From positions 960,724-1,024,723 of the forward strand of contig VZTJ01005976.1 of NCBI GenBank assembly GCA_013397795.1: a stretch of DNA of 64,000 bases, given 5' to 3'. Position 1 is the first letter of the stretch; each line of letters opens with the position of its first letter. Under the pieces are notes generated by a model, which ran no database searches, had not been told where the DNA came from, and saw only the letters and a program-made list of their open reading frames with translations. The DNA is from Orthonyx spaldingii. Its lineage: Eukaryota > Chordata > Aves > Passeriformes > Orthonychidae. The position numbers and the translations under genes were made by a program. Below, one piece after another: positions 28,901-43,900 of the stretch.

Positions 28901-31900
28901 ATCCAAGAAGTGGAACTACTATAGCTCTTTATAAAAGTGAAATGCTGCCTTATGTCTTGTTCTCCACCTCCAACCAGATGTCCAGTATTTTGTTGGGTTT
29001 TTTTGGCTGACACTGCACATTGACTCAGTGATTTAGTTTCTTCATTCCATGACCTATTTCAGTAATTTCTTCTTATCTTCTCCACCCTAATCAATCTTTT
29101 AAAAATGAAATATGAACTAGGGCAAACAGTACCTTAACTTCCCCTTCAAAAGAGAATAACAAATTAAAAATAAATAATTTATCAGCTACTTAACTATAGG
29201 AATGAGGGGCAGTGAAATAATCAATTTCCTCAAAGTTCTGTGGTCTTTATGCAGCAATATAGTACATTCTACATGTACTGCAGAAATTGAGTTATGAGGG
29301 AGGTAAAGAAAAGCAGGCTTTTTAAACCTTCCTTTATATTGTGCTTTATGGAACAAAGGGAGCAATCCCCTCTCCTTTTCTTTAAAGGAATGAACATACT
29401 AGAAAAAGTATTGCAGAGGTTCTAAAACAGAACCATTAACTAGTTGAGATTTTCTTTGAAAATGTTTTTGCCAGCTCTGGTTACAATCTTTTCAGATTCA
29501 CTCATGTACATATTTTTCAAATAACCAATAAAATTCTTTGCGCCTGTTTTCTATGGCAGACTCATATCACTGACTTGTAAATGTGATACCACTTTTAATG
29601 CAGTCTCTGTAAAAATAACTAGAGACCATTTTAATGAATCACTACACTGTGAGCCAAGAAATCCTCATCCTGATATCCTAGCAAAGTTAGGCTATTTACA
29701 CCTCAGCCTCTCTGCCTGGTAAACTATAAAGTGCTTCACCCATATCCTGCACTGATGGCACTTTCAGAATTGGTACAGATGGTTTCATTGCTCATGTATT
29801 GAGGGCAAGCAGAAGGCAGAAAGGATGGAGCTGTGAAAAAATCTTGCCACATCATTTCATGGAAATGCTGCCTGAAGTGAAGTTGAGGGCATATGCTGCT
29901 AAACCCAGCAATTTTTAATTGCTACATAGACATCAGTTGAGTCTGCTGAAAAATGTTTTCAGAAAGCATGGTTCAGTGGTGAATGACACTCTTATGGTTA
30001 CTGCATGGTATTCTCTTGTTCTCCTCTATGCAGCAGAAATTTCTGCAGAATACCTGACATTTAGGTTATGCATGACTTGGCCAGAGGAAATGAAAATACG
30101 ATGTCATCCACTAAGTGACAACCTTCCAGGGAGAAACGCATTGTATGACCAAGTGGAGGGAGAAAACACAGTACTTCTGGTCTCTGAATGGGTCCTCTCT
30201 TGTCATACCTAAACAGATTTGAATTGAAGCCTAGTTTTTTTCTTCTGCCTCTTTTTATAATTAAGTATTTATTAAATGTTCTGGTCTATGCAAAGCACCT
30301 CAAGGAAGGTAAGAAAGGAGCTCTGCCTCCATCCCCAGTCAGACTATAGGTTCCCTGTGCAAACTGCTGCAAGGGTGCTAATTGGTCCCAACTGCTGAGT
30401 TTCCTGTTATGTGGACATTCAACTACAGAAACTTTACTGAGACCCCAAATCAATTCATGCAGCTCACTGAACAGCACTCAGAAGGCAATTTCTGCTCAGT
30501 ATTAAGCAGTATGGAATATGAACCAGCGCCCAAGAGGTGAAAGACACCATATCCTATTACGGTTTTCCATGCCACCCGGTTCCACAATGAAACTTTGACT
30601 TATGTATGGTCTTACCACATATGTTATAAAGGTTGAAACATGTGAGTCATGATTTGCAAGACAGCTGTATATAACACAACTGGGTACAACATAAAAGTGC
30701 AGAAGTATCACCGGAACTTCTTGCATCAGTTTCAGCTCACTAGACCATCAAGCCTTCCAACAATGTTTCACAGTTAACCTGAAGATATGCCTAGTAATAA
30801 ACTTGGGAAGCATTCAGGTATTCCTCTAATGGGATAAGGAGAGGAGAGGGAATGAGTCTCAGTCTAACAACTCTCAAAAGATTCTTTGCTGTATTACAGA
30901 ATAAATGGGCCAATACTTTAAAGATGTCAAGAACAGCAATATCATCTTGCTGTTTGCAAATGTAATGGTAACATTTATCATTGGGCTGTATTATATCAAT
31001 TCTCTTACTCTTTACATAACCCATTTAAAATGAACAATAAAAGTTTTCTTTAATTAGCTACTGGTGTGCATTAACATGATCATGATTAAACCATAAAAAC
31101 CAACCGTACATTACTCTGGTCCCCTATCCCATGTGTTTTAAATTATTTTAGTTGAAAATGTACTTTGAGTCCCTTTTAAAAGTTCGACCTTCTGCTTTCA
31201 GAGAATTAAATGCATATTACTGTAGTGGAGAAGATAATGTTTCAGACCTCCAGGCATATATTAAATACACTGGCAGCACATTAGACAAAATGCTTTACTT
31301 ATTAGATACTTCCTATTCTAAACAGTGTCATCAAAGGCTAAAAACAAAATCCATATAAAAGCTGCACAATGCTTCCACACAGAACCTGTGCCAAAATCCC
31401 TGTACTTTCCAGCTAATGAGGAAAGGATGTGTACTCTTAACATATGAATGTAAGATTTTCCAAGCATTCACTTTAGGAAACAGGACTATTGATTCCACAT
31501 GGCTTATGTTAAATGAAACTGTATTGGTAAAATAACCTTTAAGATATTTGGCATGATAACTATAATTAAACAGTATTCAAAGGAATAAAACAAAAGGGAA
31601 TTTGGTTCCACAATGGCTAATTAAAATAAAATGAAAAAACACAGCATGTCATTTATCAAGATAAATTGTTATTGTTTAAGAACTATTTAAATACTGTTAA
31701 AATATACTTTTAGATAAAATCTGAAAGGACTGGAAAAATATTTGTGGCTTAAAAATGGATAGTTTGGTGAAGCAAAAAGTATAGGACGCTGAAATTTTAA
31801 GCTGAGATAATAGCTTTAAAGCTTTGAGCATAACCAGATGGTACTTAAAACAGGGGTATTCTACAGTTTCACTGTCAGAATAAGTTGCAATATGGAAAGG

Positions 31901-34900
31901 TTTTCAATAGCTAGAAAAAACACATCAAGATGATAGTTTACTTCTTAGATCACTTCAGTGCATTTTCTTATCCTTTCACAGTTCTATATCCTGTAAATAC
32001 TACACACCATAGAAAAGGTGTTGAAAGCTACACTAGTAGCTGGGGAACTGTGGTTAAGTCGTCCTTTTCATGTGTTGAGATATGTAACTTGACTAGCTTA
32101 ACCTCTTGAGTTCACTAGGGCATATGGCACATATATCTATCAAGGGAAAGGGCATGGAAATGGCATGTCCTGGAGAACACACACAGATAAGTACATCACA
32201 AAATCAAGGATCAATAAATAGATTTGCTTTTCAACATTGGCAAGCAGTCCCATCTAAGGTCACTGCAATTTTAACCAAGTAAGTTTTATTTCTTTTCCAT
32301 TTCTGATCACAGTATTTAGATGGTAGAGACATCTTCAAAGTTTTCACTCCATAAAGAGCAGGAATAAAATCATCAAGATAAAGACACAATCTAATATTTT
32401 AGACCAACAATTAACACGTTTTCCAAATCAAAGAGAGGTGTTTTACAACAATTGGCAGAATTGCCACGTTATATTTCTTAATCTCTCAAGAATTTTCAAC
32501 AATAACAAATGCAAGCATGTGCAAATTTCACTATAAACATTTTTATGTTCTTTTTCTGGTACTTGACAGAATAATTCTTTAATTAATAGAATAACTGTAA
32601 GCAATATAATCTTTGGAAGTGAAGCCACTCTAGAGGAAAAGCATCTACATCTGCATAGGTTTTCCAGCTTCTCATATTAATTATGGTTATATAATGACTC
32701 CATTGAAGTAAAATTTCCAGTCATTTCTTAACCCTGATCAAAACCCTTCAGCCAATCATGAGCTCATGCTTCACATTACATAAGTTACGGAAAGACTCAC
32801 AAGTGTGAAACCACAAAATCAAAGTGCCAATCACATCTGCTCCATCACTGCTGCATGTGACCTAGTTTTATTCCTTTTGCTAAAAAGCATTAATATTTAC
32901 ATGGAAATAAAAATCTTGCCTACTGGACAAAGTAAGTTACAGAAAAGGAATATGCTCCATTTTTGTTTTCTGTTGTGCTTAAACTGGTTTACAAAGATAA
33001 CACTGAGTAATTTCTTCCTTTGTTCTAAGTACTTCATCTACTGCATTGAAAAGTTTTCAACAGTTTAGAAGCTTAATTAATGTATCGCTGTTACCTAAAG
33101 GACCTTTGTTTGCCACATTGCTCTACTGAACACTCCAACTAAACAAATTTTATTATGTTTTGCATGTGAGTTATATGACTGAATTTAATTCTCACCATTA
33201 TCAAAATTATTTTGTAAATTGACATATTAATATCACATGGAAAAATATAATGAAAGACACACATACAAACATATTTGACTGCTAAATTATGTCCTCCAGT
33301 CTAATAAAGTTCCAAATTAAAGCTTCAGTCCTACTATCAAATCTAGACAGATTGCTTCTACTTGTATCCATCCAACTGCAGAAGGAGTCCTTTATAACAC
33401 AAATCTAAAGCTGTCCTCCAAAATGGAACTATTAAATCAAGCCAAAATGAGGCAACAAAAATAGCAGAGATGTCTGGAGTGGTTTATTTCATAAAAGTCA
33501 AATGGGTTTTTTACCTCTAAGGTAAAATTAGAGGTTTTTTACCTCTAATTCTTTCTAAGCAGAATTTGTTGCAAAACAAGTGATGCCAATTTGAAGTGTA
33601 ATTGTGTATATGAGCTTCTGGACCTACAGAATTACTTCAGATGAAAATTGTAGTTTTCCCAATACTGCAGGAATTATGTGAAAGTTGTGAAGGCAAGGAG
33701 CAATACAAACTCAGCTTCTTTGTGCAATATCTTCTCAGCTCTTCAAAAGTAAAGTAAGAGGCTACGTTCTGTTAAACACTGATGCAAATATTCATAAATC
33801 AAACCTGTGTGAAATGTTCCAATTGTAACATGGGTATATGTAAGTGCTAAATCCTTTCTAATGACAACAAAATTATTTTTTTTCATCTTAACACAAACAA
33901 TATGTTTATTTTGCTACCCTGTGAAGCTCAGTAAGAAACTTGTGTTCAACGTTTCTTTTCTTTCCAAATAAAGGCTTTCAATTTAAAAAGACCAGGCTGA
34001 AATCTGGCAGAGTTCTTTTTCCCACAGCATTTTTTCATTAATATTTTTACTAAAAGCATTAGCTTTTTTGGTGTTATTTTTAAAATTTAAATTAAAATTT
34101 AAAGTTCTTATCTTTGCTTTTATACAAAAAATATTGGCTTAAAACACACATGCATATATATTTTAGACATTGTGAGGGTTTGCTCGATTTTGCACATTCT
34201 TTGCTGATTTTTTTGGGTTTTTTTGGTTTGGTTTTGGTTTGGTTTTTGTTTTGTGTTTCTTGCGGGGGGGGTGTGTGTTTTGGTTTTTTTTTCTGGTTAA
34301 AGCCAAGAAACAGCATTTTTCCATGAGAATCTGCTTGCATATTTCATTTGGACGTTTTCAAAAGCAATAGTTGAAACTCCACCTTGATTTTGCACACGTA
34401 CATATGGCATGCACAGGACAACCACGGGATCAGGCCCAGCCAGCACAGGCTTAGGAAAGTCAGATCCTTCCTGATCAAGCTGATCTCCTTTTATGACCAG
34501 GTGACCTGCCTAGTGGATGAGGGGAAGGCTGTCAATGTAGTTTACCTGGACTTCTGCAAGACATTGAGGTGTTGGACTGTGTCCAGAGAAGGGCAACAGA
34601 GCTAGTGAAGGGTCTAGGGAGTAAATCACACAGGCAGTGGCTGAAGGAGGTGGGTTTGTTTAGTCTGGAGAAGAGTGGCTTAGGGGAGACCTTATCGCTC
34701 TCTACAAATGCCTACAGGGATTGTAGCCAGGTGGGGGTCAGCCTGTCCTCCCAGGCAAAAAGTGAGAGTGCAAGAGAACACAGTCTCAAGCTGTGCCAGA
34801 GGAGGTTCAGTTTGGACATCAGGAAGAATTTCTCCACTGAAAGTGTGCTTAAGCATTGGAATGGGCTGCCCAGGGAAATGGCAGAGTCACCACCCCTGAA

Positions 34901-37900
34901 GGTGTTCAAGAAATAACCGGACATGGTACTTAGTGATATGGTTTAGTTGCCATGGTGGTGTTCAGTCAAAGGTTGGACTCAATGACCTTGGAGGTCTTTT
35001 CCTACCTTATTGATTCTATGATTCTATGACATTCTCCAAGATTTCAGTATCAGACTGATTTTACCAGTCTCAATTTTGAGTCACATTTCCATGCAGTTTA
35101 AATAATTTAATAATATTAAATATGGAAATATCAGAAATATTCACTGTTATGACTTCTGAACATGAGAAATTTAATGAAGTTCTTTACTCCCACTGGAGTA
35201 AATTGGAATATTCTCCCATTGACTAATATTTAGCATTCTGTAAAGTAAATTAAAAGTTGCAGAAGGAAAATACCGAATACCCTGGCAATAATTCAAAGCG
35301 GAATTCAGCAAAGCCTCAATTGACAAATTAAGGCATCATTTTCTAGGAGAGAATGAATGAATGTATGAACAATAAAAAATCACTATTGTAATGTGGTAAA
35401 GTCACTTGGTACTTGACTTTCATAATACAGACTCTATCTTCAGCTTCTTCAATGAGTAACTGTACAGTTAATGAACTATCCCCAGAATCAAATGATGCAA
35501 TCTTTTTCTTAATATATATTAGATACTTTATCTATTTTGAGCACTTTAAAGGCAATTAAAATAACTAAATCCGCAGCAGATTAAAAGATTTCATGTACAG
35601 ATGCTGCCCAACTAAACAAACTTATTTCTACATTATTTCCAGTAATGTAGTCAGACTGAGTCAGACTACATGCCACAAACAGAAAAATCCACAGTGCAGG
35701 AGTCTCCAGTGAAAAATATCCAGCTGCTGGCACACTACTGCTCACTGAAACATGTGCTGGGATCTAGAGTGTCTCAGGTTTTAAAGCTACTAGATGTCTG
35801 GAAAATTATCTTTCTGCACCTTGCTGTCTTTTTTTTTTTTTCCTAGCTTATTACATCTCACCTGAATCAACTTGTACCTAAACTGATCTTTGCCTAAACC
35901 ATGTTTCAATTTGTTCAGAATATTTTAAAGACTACCTGAGGAAGTAAAGCACATGAAATGGCATGTGAATGAAAAACTACAAAATTAGGAATTTCAGAAT
36001 ATGTGTTTTTAGTAACAAGGCCATGACAAAATATCCCCATTTTAAGTAAGTTGTTTTCTCTGCCTTGGTGTACAATTCCAGGCCTGGCAGTTTTCCATCC
36101 CTCGCAGTCTCTCGGTGCTGAGAGGCTGCTTCAAAGCACCCAGCACTCAAATCATGCTGAGATTTGACTTTATACCTTACTGGAAAATCAGTGGAGAACT
36201 ATTGTGAAACACATCCTGCAGCAGTCTGACATTTTTAAAGCTTTTACCTGCAGTGCTACCATTCCATTGGAACCATTCAAATTGTGGGCTGGTAATAACA
36301 TTGAATGCCATTAGCAGGCCCAGATACAAACACAAGTTCACTTCTTCAAGAAAAACACTTCTGACCTTATACATGCTTCTGTATGGTATTACTACAATGT
36401 ATTATTAGAGATGCAAAAAGACTGCAGATATTACTGAATGTTATTTACATAAACTGTTTTTCCATAAAAATGTTTTTCCAATTTTGGGCCATGAAGTTCC
36501 TGTTGGTTCACTAACACTGCTGCTTTTTTTCCAGTTTTTTTTCTGTTTGTTTTTTGGGGTTTTTTTAGTTTGTTGTTGTTGTTGTTTAGTGTTATTAAAA
36601 TACTTTCCTAAGTATTATTCTAAGTTTTTAACTGGGCGTAAATTCATTTGCTGTGGTGGGCTTGCTCACAGACACACCTGGAAGATGACCCAACGAACCA
36701 GTCAACCAAGGCCAGTGTACTCAGAAATTACATTGCACGATGATTCAATAGAAATACAATGGGTAAAACCTCCAGATGTTCAATGTGTAGTGACCACTTA
36801 TCTTGTGTGGAGAAAGCATTACTGCCTTTATAATGAACTTTATCAAGAGGATGTAGAACAGTTAGGTGACCATCTCCTGCTGAAAAAGAATAATAATTTG
36901 GCAGATCATTTATCTGTGATTCTGAATCTCTCCTACTCTCTCCTGTTTCTGTTTCGGAAGGCAAAGTATCAGCAGAAAAGGAAGATCTGTAGAGACCAGA
37001 TAGCATATTCTAGCAGAAAAGTAAAAAAGACATACAAACTACTGCAAGAAGGCAGGTGAACTAATGCAAACACACAACCTAATTATCCCTGTAGCTCTGT
37101 GAAGAAAAAAATGCCCGACTATCTAAATTAATGTCTTAAATCACTGGTCTTCAGACAAGTATCAGTTTTATGAAACTTGTAGACAGGATCCCTACTCAGA
37201 AAAGCTAACAGATTTTCAGTTTTAGGCATTCTCTAATTCAAACAACTCTCCACCAGACTGAACTAATTGTCACTGCTAATTTCTGAGAATACTTTACTAT
37301 GTCATTATTCCTCCAGTGTTTTGATGGAGAAAATTAAAACTAGTGGAAACCTTTACTTAGGATGAGTCAAGAAGGAAGCTTCCAGTCTTGATTCATACAA
37401 TGAGTCACAGGTAATCTGGGTGGAAGGTACAGTCTCAGTGAAATGAAGAGCTGGAAATATTGCCTCGGAGCACGTACTGAGGGAAAAAAGTACTAATACG
37501 CAAGATTATTAAGCAAACCCATTAAGCACAGTAGAAACACTGAAGCTGCACACTATGTATAAACAACTGAGAATTTTAAAATATCTTCTCTTCAAAAATG
37601 TACTGCCAGCCAATTATCTGCAGAAATAAGTTCAGAGAAATTAGAAATGGCTGCAAATCTGAATTTGATTCAGTACATGTTATTAGCATCATATGCATGA
37701 CTCATACCAATCTTTTATCACAATTATAATCTCTGATTTAACCATTTGACATAGCAACCAGAAACTCAACCAGAGGGAAGCTAGCTGTAAAAATGGAAGT
37801 ATTGTCCTGCTCTTTAATCTCCTCCAAACTCATGAGAAACACTCTGCAATGTAAGTCAGTGTGACAACTACCTCTTTTATCTAAATGGGAATACAAACAG

Positions 37901-40900
37901 TACCAGCTTGTATCATATTTATCAAAGCCACAGGCCCTATGCATGTACTTTGCAGCCCTGCCACCAAAGCATGACACTGCACTAAAAGTTAGTTCACTGT
38001 AATTTTACTAGATTGGCTTATGTGATAGGTGGCAGAATACATCGCACATATTATAAAGAAATTAAATACAGCTAGGCTCTTTATTGTATTTCCATTCTGA
38101 ACACTGTGTGGCCACAAAGAAACACTACTACTTTCTCTGCCCCACTCAATCAAAATTCAGTGCAATATTCAAATGCTCAAGACAAGTGGAAAATTATTGT
38201 TACTGACACAAGTGAACCTCCCTGCAAGCAAGATACAGAACAAAATGAATTGTTGGGATTAAGAGAGGCTCAAAAGCCCACATAATCTCAGAAATTAATG
38301 TTGATGATTAGGGGAAGGATATTAACACTCAGAAACTATTGTCCACCTATGGACATCTCAACTAAAGTGTGAAGTTCAAACAATACTCTTCTATTCAAAA
38401 TATCTAGTTTTAATTCAGGTTCTCAAAATTCACATTATATGACTGTAGATGCAATTTGTGCAGCATTGCAAGAGGATGAATGAAACTGCAAAGCAATTCA
38501 AAATGTTAATACCACTTGCTTAGATTTGAAGTGTAAAACTAAATTGTCCATTTCTAAAAATTCCAGGCCAACACAGAACTCAGACCTTTTGTCATGAGAG
38601 GTTTTTGCTGTGTGAAACCTCTGCATGTGTGCACATCCACATACATGCTTACAGCCTTTTGAGTAATCCTCACATGTTTTTCCTTCATGTCTGCAAAATG
38701 GACCCTTCCTCTTAAGGCTTCTTACTTTAGTATGACTTTGCTTCATCCCTCAATCTCTTTTTTTTTTAATTGAAAAGTAAGATTTCTGCTTTGAAGACTC
38801 TTAGAAAAACCACATCCATTTTCCCAATACAAGAACAGCATCTAGGTTTCCACTAGAATGAGACTGTTTGCTCATATGAAGTACTGCACAGTCCTTCAAA
38901 AAGATATCTCCACACTAGTTCTGGCAACAAAATCAAATGATGAGACAAAGCTTCCTAAGAACGGAAACAGGGTATGGTGATGACTCAAGATACTGGCAAG
39001 AACTTTATTTTGATAGTGTCCTTGAACTAACCAAAATATCTGTTATTTTCAGGAAAACATCCGACAAGTGGCTATGTGGGAACCCAAGTACTGGTAAAGC
39101 TACCAGGAAAATGATGCAAGTATTATTCAGCTATTCCAGCTAAGGGTTTTTATTGGCATTCTCAAAAAGTTACACTTTTGGCACTCTCTGTGACTCTATT
39201 AAGCTACAAGATTATGTTTAAAATATATGAACAGCTTAATGGTAAATATTATCAGAAGACTTTAATGTCATATACATTTCAAAAGATTTAGCCATTCCAC
39301 AAATTTTAACAACTCCATTAAAAGCAATTAAATCTAGTAAATCAATTTATTATCTAAGTGGATTAGATTAATCTGTGGAACAATCTTTGCTAAGAAAATG
39401 AAGTTATGCATGGTGCAAATTTTCTTCATCAACTCTATGCACATGTATGCCTTAAAAGTGCTAACTTTTTTTTACATATTCATGTTACTATATATTTGAA
39501 AAAAACACACAAATTAATTTGTACAGCTTCCTTTGACATGTCAAGGTTTGAAGCCTTTAACATCAACTGAAATAGAAAATGTATGCCACTTTACAACTAA
39601 ACATTCACCATCTTACAAAGCTGCTACAGAACACAGATTTTCAGATTTAGGTGAAACTGATTCAGATGCCATTCTTTCACTAAGGTATAATGGATAAAAA
39701 CTTCTGATTTCAGATAGGCTTTTTTTTTTTTTTAGTTTCAAACATTATAAAATCACTTAACTTTAAAATATAGCTAATACTGCTCATCATACAACTGCTT
39801 GTAAATGGTACAAGGATACTGTTGCAGCTCAGATTCATGCAAATTAATTTCAGAGGAAACAGGAACCACAACTCTGTCAGATAACACAACCTGAATCCCC
39901 TGGACAACTTTGATCCACTTCATTTTATATACATAAAAGGCTATGCTCTTCTATGTTTAAACTCACTACCAAAGAAAAGAAAATTTATTCAAGCAGGTAT
40001 TCTTGTCACTCTTCAAACAGTATGAAAAACTCATGAATTTCTGATAGACAAACGAATTTGTGAAAAAATAGCCCTATTTGTTTCCTGACAAAATCTCAGG
40101 CATGAATAACAGGATGTATCATTCTACTAGACAGTCTCAGATGACACAACATCACCTGAATCTGAAAACAGACTGTAGCTGACCAGAAAAATTGAACAAT
40201 TACAATGGCAGCCAATATAATCACCAGCAGTCCACTATGAAAATTATGCCTCACTGCTTAATAAACAGGATAGTACTGAAGTGCAGTTCTGTCCTAAAGA
40301 AAATCAATATGACACTAAGCAACATATTTATCCCTAGGGGATCACCCAGTCCATCACAAACCACACAAGTGACTGAAGAGTGACTACTGCCTACTACTGA
40401 ATGACGGCTTTCCCTCAGTGGCAATACCTGTTTTGGTTTGTCACCATACATTTCCTGTTTTTTTACAAAACAGATTAAAAAATTAATTAATATTGAGACT
40501 TATTTTGCTTTCTAATTTGGTTGAGAACACAAAATATTACATACTGCTTGAGGAAGACTGACAGAGAGTGATTATATTGGCTTTATTTACTTCTAAAAAA
40601 TAACTTAAAATGCATGAAAAAATTGTTTCTTGTGAGAGAATGCCAGGGGAAAAAGTGAGGATACTTCTCACAAAGAAAACAGGGAAGTTCAAATCTAAAT
40701 TGCTCACTGCCCACTGACTATACCTTCAATTAATTCTTTACTGGCTTCAACTATCCTTTCCCTTTATATTTCTCATCTTTCTCTTTAAGAAAAAAAAAAT
40801 CTTATTTTGCTTTAAAATGAAGGAAATTACAGAATCCACGTGTTTATAATTGCTGTCAAGAATCAAATTTTCTACACTACCTAGCAGGTGATGTTCCATG

Positions 40901-43900
40901 CAGGGAAGAAACTGTAATTGGTGCCCTCTAAAGGTAATGTTGCCACAGCATCAAACTCTTCCGTATACAAGCATTAGATGACTCAAAGGAGAAGATTAGT
41001 CAAGATCAAAGAATGCAGACCCCTCAGCCTCACATCGTGTGACCTCACGCTGGAACTTTCGTCTCCTCGTCAGACGCTTTAGCAAATCATCACTGTGACA
41101 CGTCCAATGTCCACACTGTGAGAAAGTCCAAGCACGTGTTCTCTCACACTTCAGGGTAAGTTTGAGCCACTGTCTTGCCTTCAGTGATTTTGTCCTGCAT
41201 ATATGTCAACAACCAACTATACTTGCTATTTATGGCAAATCTGTAACAATTCCTACACAGTTTATGTTTTTCTAATATTTTTTCCCAAAAATGAACCAAT
41301 ATGATTTCTTGCATGTGTTCTAATCTAAAGCAAATTTTGAATTTTGGACCTTTTTAATAGCAGTATTTTTATTATCTCTGTAATGAATACTTCAGATTAT
41401 TTTGGTCAATACATTAAATGATCAGAAATGGTGAAGTTTTAAATTAACTTTACATACCATTTAGTTATTATTTTACTTGGATAAGAAAGAACAATGATAT
41501 TGAAGCTAATGATAATAAAAATAATTCACAAGTTATCCTCAAAATATTGCTAGGCAGGGTATTGAATACAGAGATTGGACAGAATGTTTATGTCTTTTAG
41601 ACTATTTCACTAGGAGTAGTATGAGACGGAATAAATGCAATTCATTGAGCAGACACAAGAAGGTCTGGTTCAGATACTCAAGTACTGTAGGCTAAAAAAG
41701 AAAAAAAAAGTAGACTGAACCCCCACTTGCACTTAAAACTCACGTAAAAATTATTCCATCCCATTATGCTCTATCTTAAGACGCTTGGAAAAATACCAAA
41801 AGACAAAAGAAAAAAACCCTGAGTCTTTAGTTAGTATTGATGAGAACACAGAGAAAAACCAGCACTTTAAGGTTTTTGTTTGCCTTTTTTCTGTGTCACT
41901 GTAGCTTTTTAATTTTGCTGTTATAATATATTTTTTCCAGAAAATAAAAACAATCCCTATGAGATGTTCTCCCATTAGATTTGTTCCAGCATTGGAGTCT
42001 TTAAACACCATTGATATGAAGCTTCACAATATTCTGGTGAAATACTTGTATTTTTCCTTTGATCAACAATACAAAATATCCTTTTGTGTTGAAGCAAGGA
42101 ATATTTGGGAGAATGCTAGTTATGAACTTCTTTGCAGATTACTGTATTGGGTAAATTCCTCCCCAGCTATATTTTATGTGAAATCTCGATACACATGAAC
42201 ATCTTATCACCCTAATCTAAGTGGTCACAGAATGCATTAAGGAAAATGTCATAGAAACTGATCTTGAATCATTAAATGCTTAAACAGCTATGGGATACAA
42301 ATTTCCACTTTTTTCCCACATAGTTTGTATGCTTGTGGACATAAAAATCAGCAGGAAAAACCACTTTGAATCTGTAATTGCAAGTCTGGTTTTACTATAC
42401 TAAGAATTCTTTACCTTGTCAGTTTAATATCCATCTTATTTAACATGTTTGTTGATCTTTCTCAACTACATAAGTCCAAATGCTTACTGAAGAGACACTT
42501 CATTGTAAGGTAAAAATTTTCCTAACTATATATGTCAAAGAGAGATTATAAACACTTTTTTCTCCTTTAATTTTGCATTTGCAGAATCTAAGTATGAAGA
42601 TATCTTCAAAGAGGCATTTTCATTGCAACAATCAGTTTGAAACATTCTTCTTTTCCTTGTAATTCTAGGAGAGAAACTAAGGGTCACATCTTTACAGCAA
42701 AACAGATTTTCCTTTGTCTCCTACTTTTTAATTTTCCCTTTTCACATTCTAAGGACATTACACAGATTGACATGAAATGCAATTCGTCCTTATCAAAACT
42801 TTGTGAGCTTTTAGGTAACGGAAGTTGTTGTCTTTTACAAATTCATCTGGGATGTACCAGGCACAGTCTCAATTTGAAGCACACAGAAGTGGCCTCACTA
42901 TGCAGGAATGAAAGCATAAGACATTTCCTAACTCCAGTGACACAAATTAGAGCTACTTTGGGGGTCTAGTTGTGGTGTGTGCTTAGAAACTACAGCTTTC
43001 TGAAATCCTTCTCATCTGTGAAAACGCTTCTCTGGATATATTCCATTGTTTCCAAATCCATAAAACAAACACAGTGAGAATAACCAAGCCCAATTTTAAG
43101 CTAACCCTTGTCAAGTTGCGTGAGAATCGAAGTGTTTCAAATCTAAATAACCCAAATATCTTTACTGTGTTTTTTCGTTTCTGGTGTTTGAAACTTTGTA
43201 TTTTGTAACCTAATTACAAGTTTTATAATAGCTCACTCTTTGAAATGTATAATTATTTAAAAAAGGAAGCTATATTTACTGATTATTCATGCAAAAATGC
43301 AGTCCACACATTCCAAGTCATGAGATTGTTGCTAACAATTTTATCAATAAACTAAAAATATTAATTCCAGCTGCAATAAATTAGTGATTCTTCAATTGTG
43401 GTGGTGAAGATCCACCAGAAAGCATCTCATAGCCCAGGATATCAAAGTTATGGTACTACATGCTGTGTGACCTGCTATTCCCTGGAGTGAAAATTCAAAG
43501 CTCTAAAAGATGGGCAGAACTGAGCAGGTACACAATACCTGATTAGTAATTGTGCAAGCTACAAGAGAAACAAAATTCTCTGAGAAATATTTTATTGGTT
43601 CACATTTCAACACCTACTGTTTCTGGGACATTACTAATACCATAGACTATGGTCTGGTTTTGGTCATTACACCAAATATCAAATGCATAATGAAAAATGT
43701 TTTTAAACCCTCAGGAAGTTATCTTTACATAGCATTAGCTTTTTTAAAGTGCCAATACATTTCAGTATATCAAGACATACCTAAATTCAACTGATTTATA
43801 TAAAATACAAAACCCAAAACTGTTTTGGCTCTTTAACACTGATTACCTTAGACTTCAGTAATTAAAAGACAAAAAATAAACAGCTTCTTCAAAAGAAACT

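Noticed and set aside
28258..29013. Four minus-strand frames of 68-84 codons in a row
   Set aside because: They lie in and beside an old CR1 remnant and do not form a gene.
29670..29770. A CCTCAG...TAAACTATAAAG stretch resembling MIR
   Set aside because: The match is too short and the following sequence does not continue in MIR order.
34092..34340. 82-codon minus and 70-codon plus frames rich in Lys/Pro or Phe/Gly
   Set aside because: They are translations of the T/G-rich low-complexity tract.
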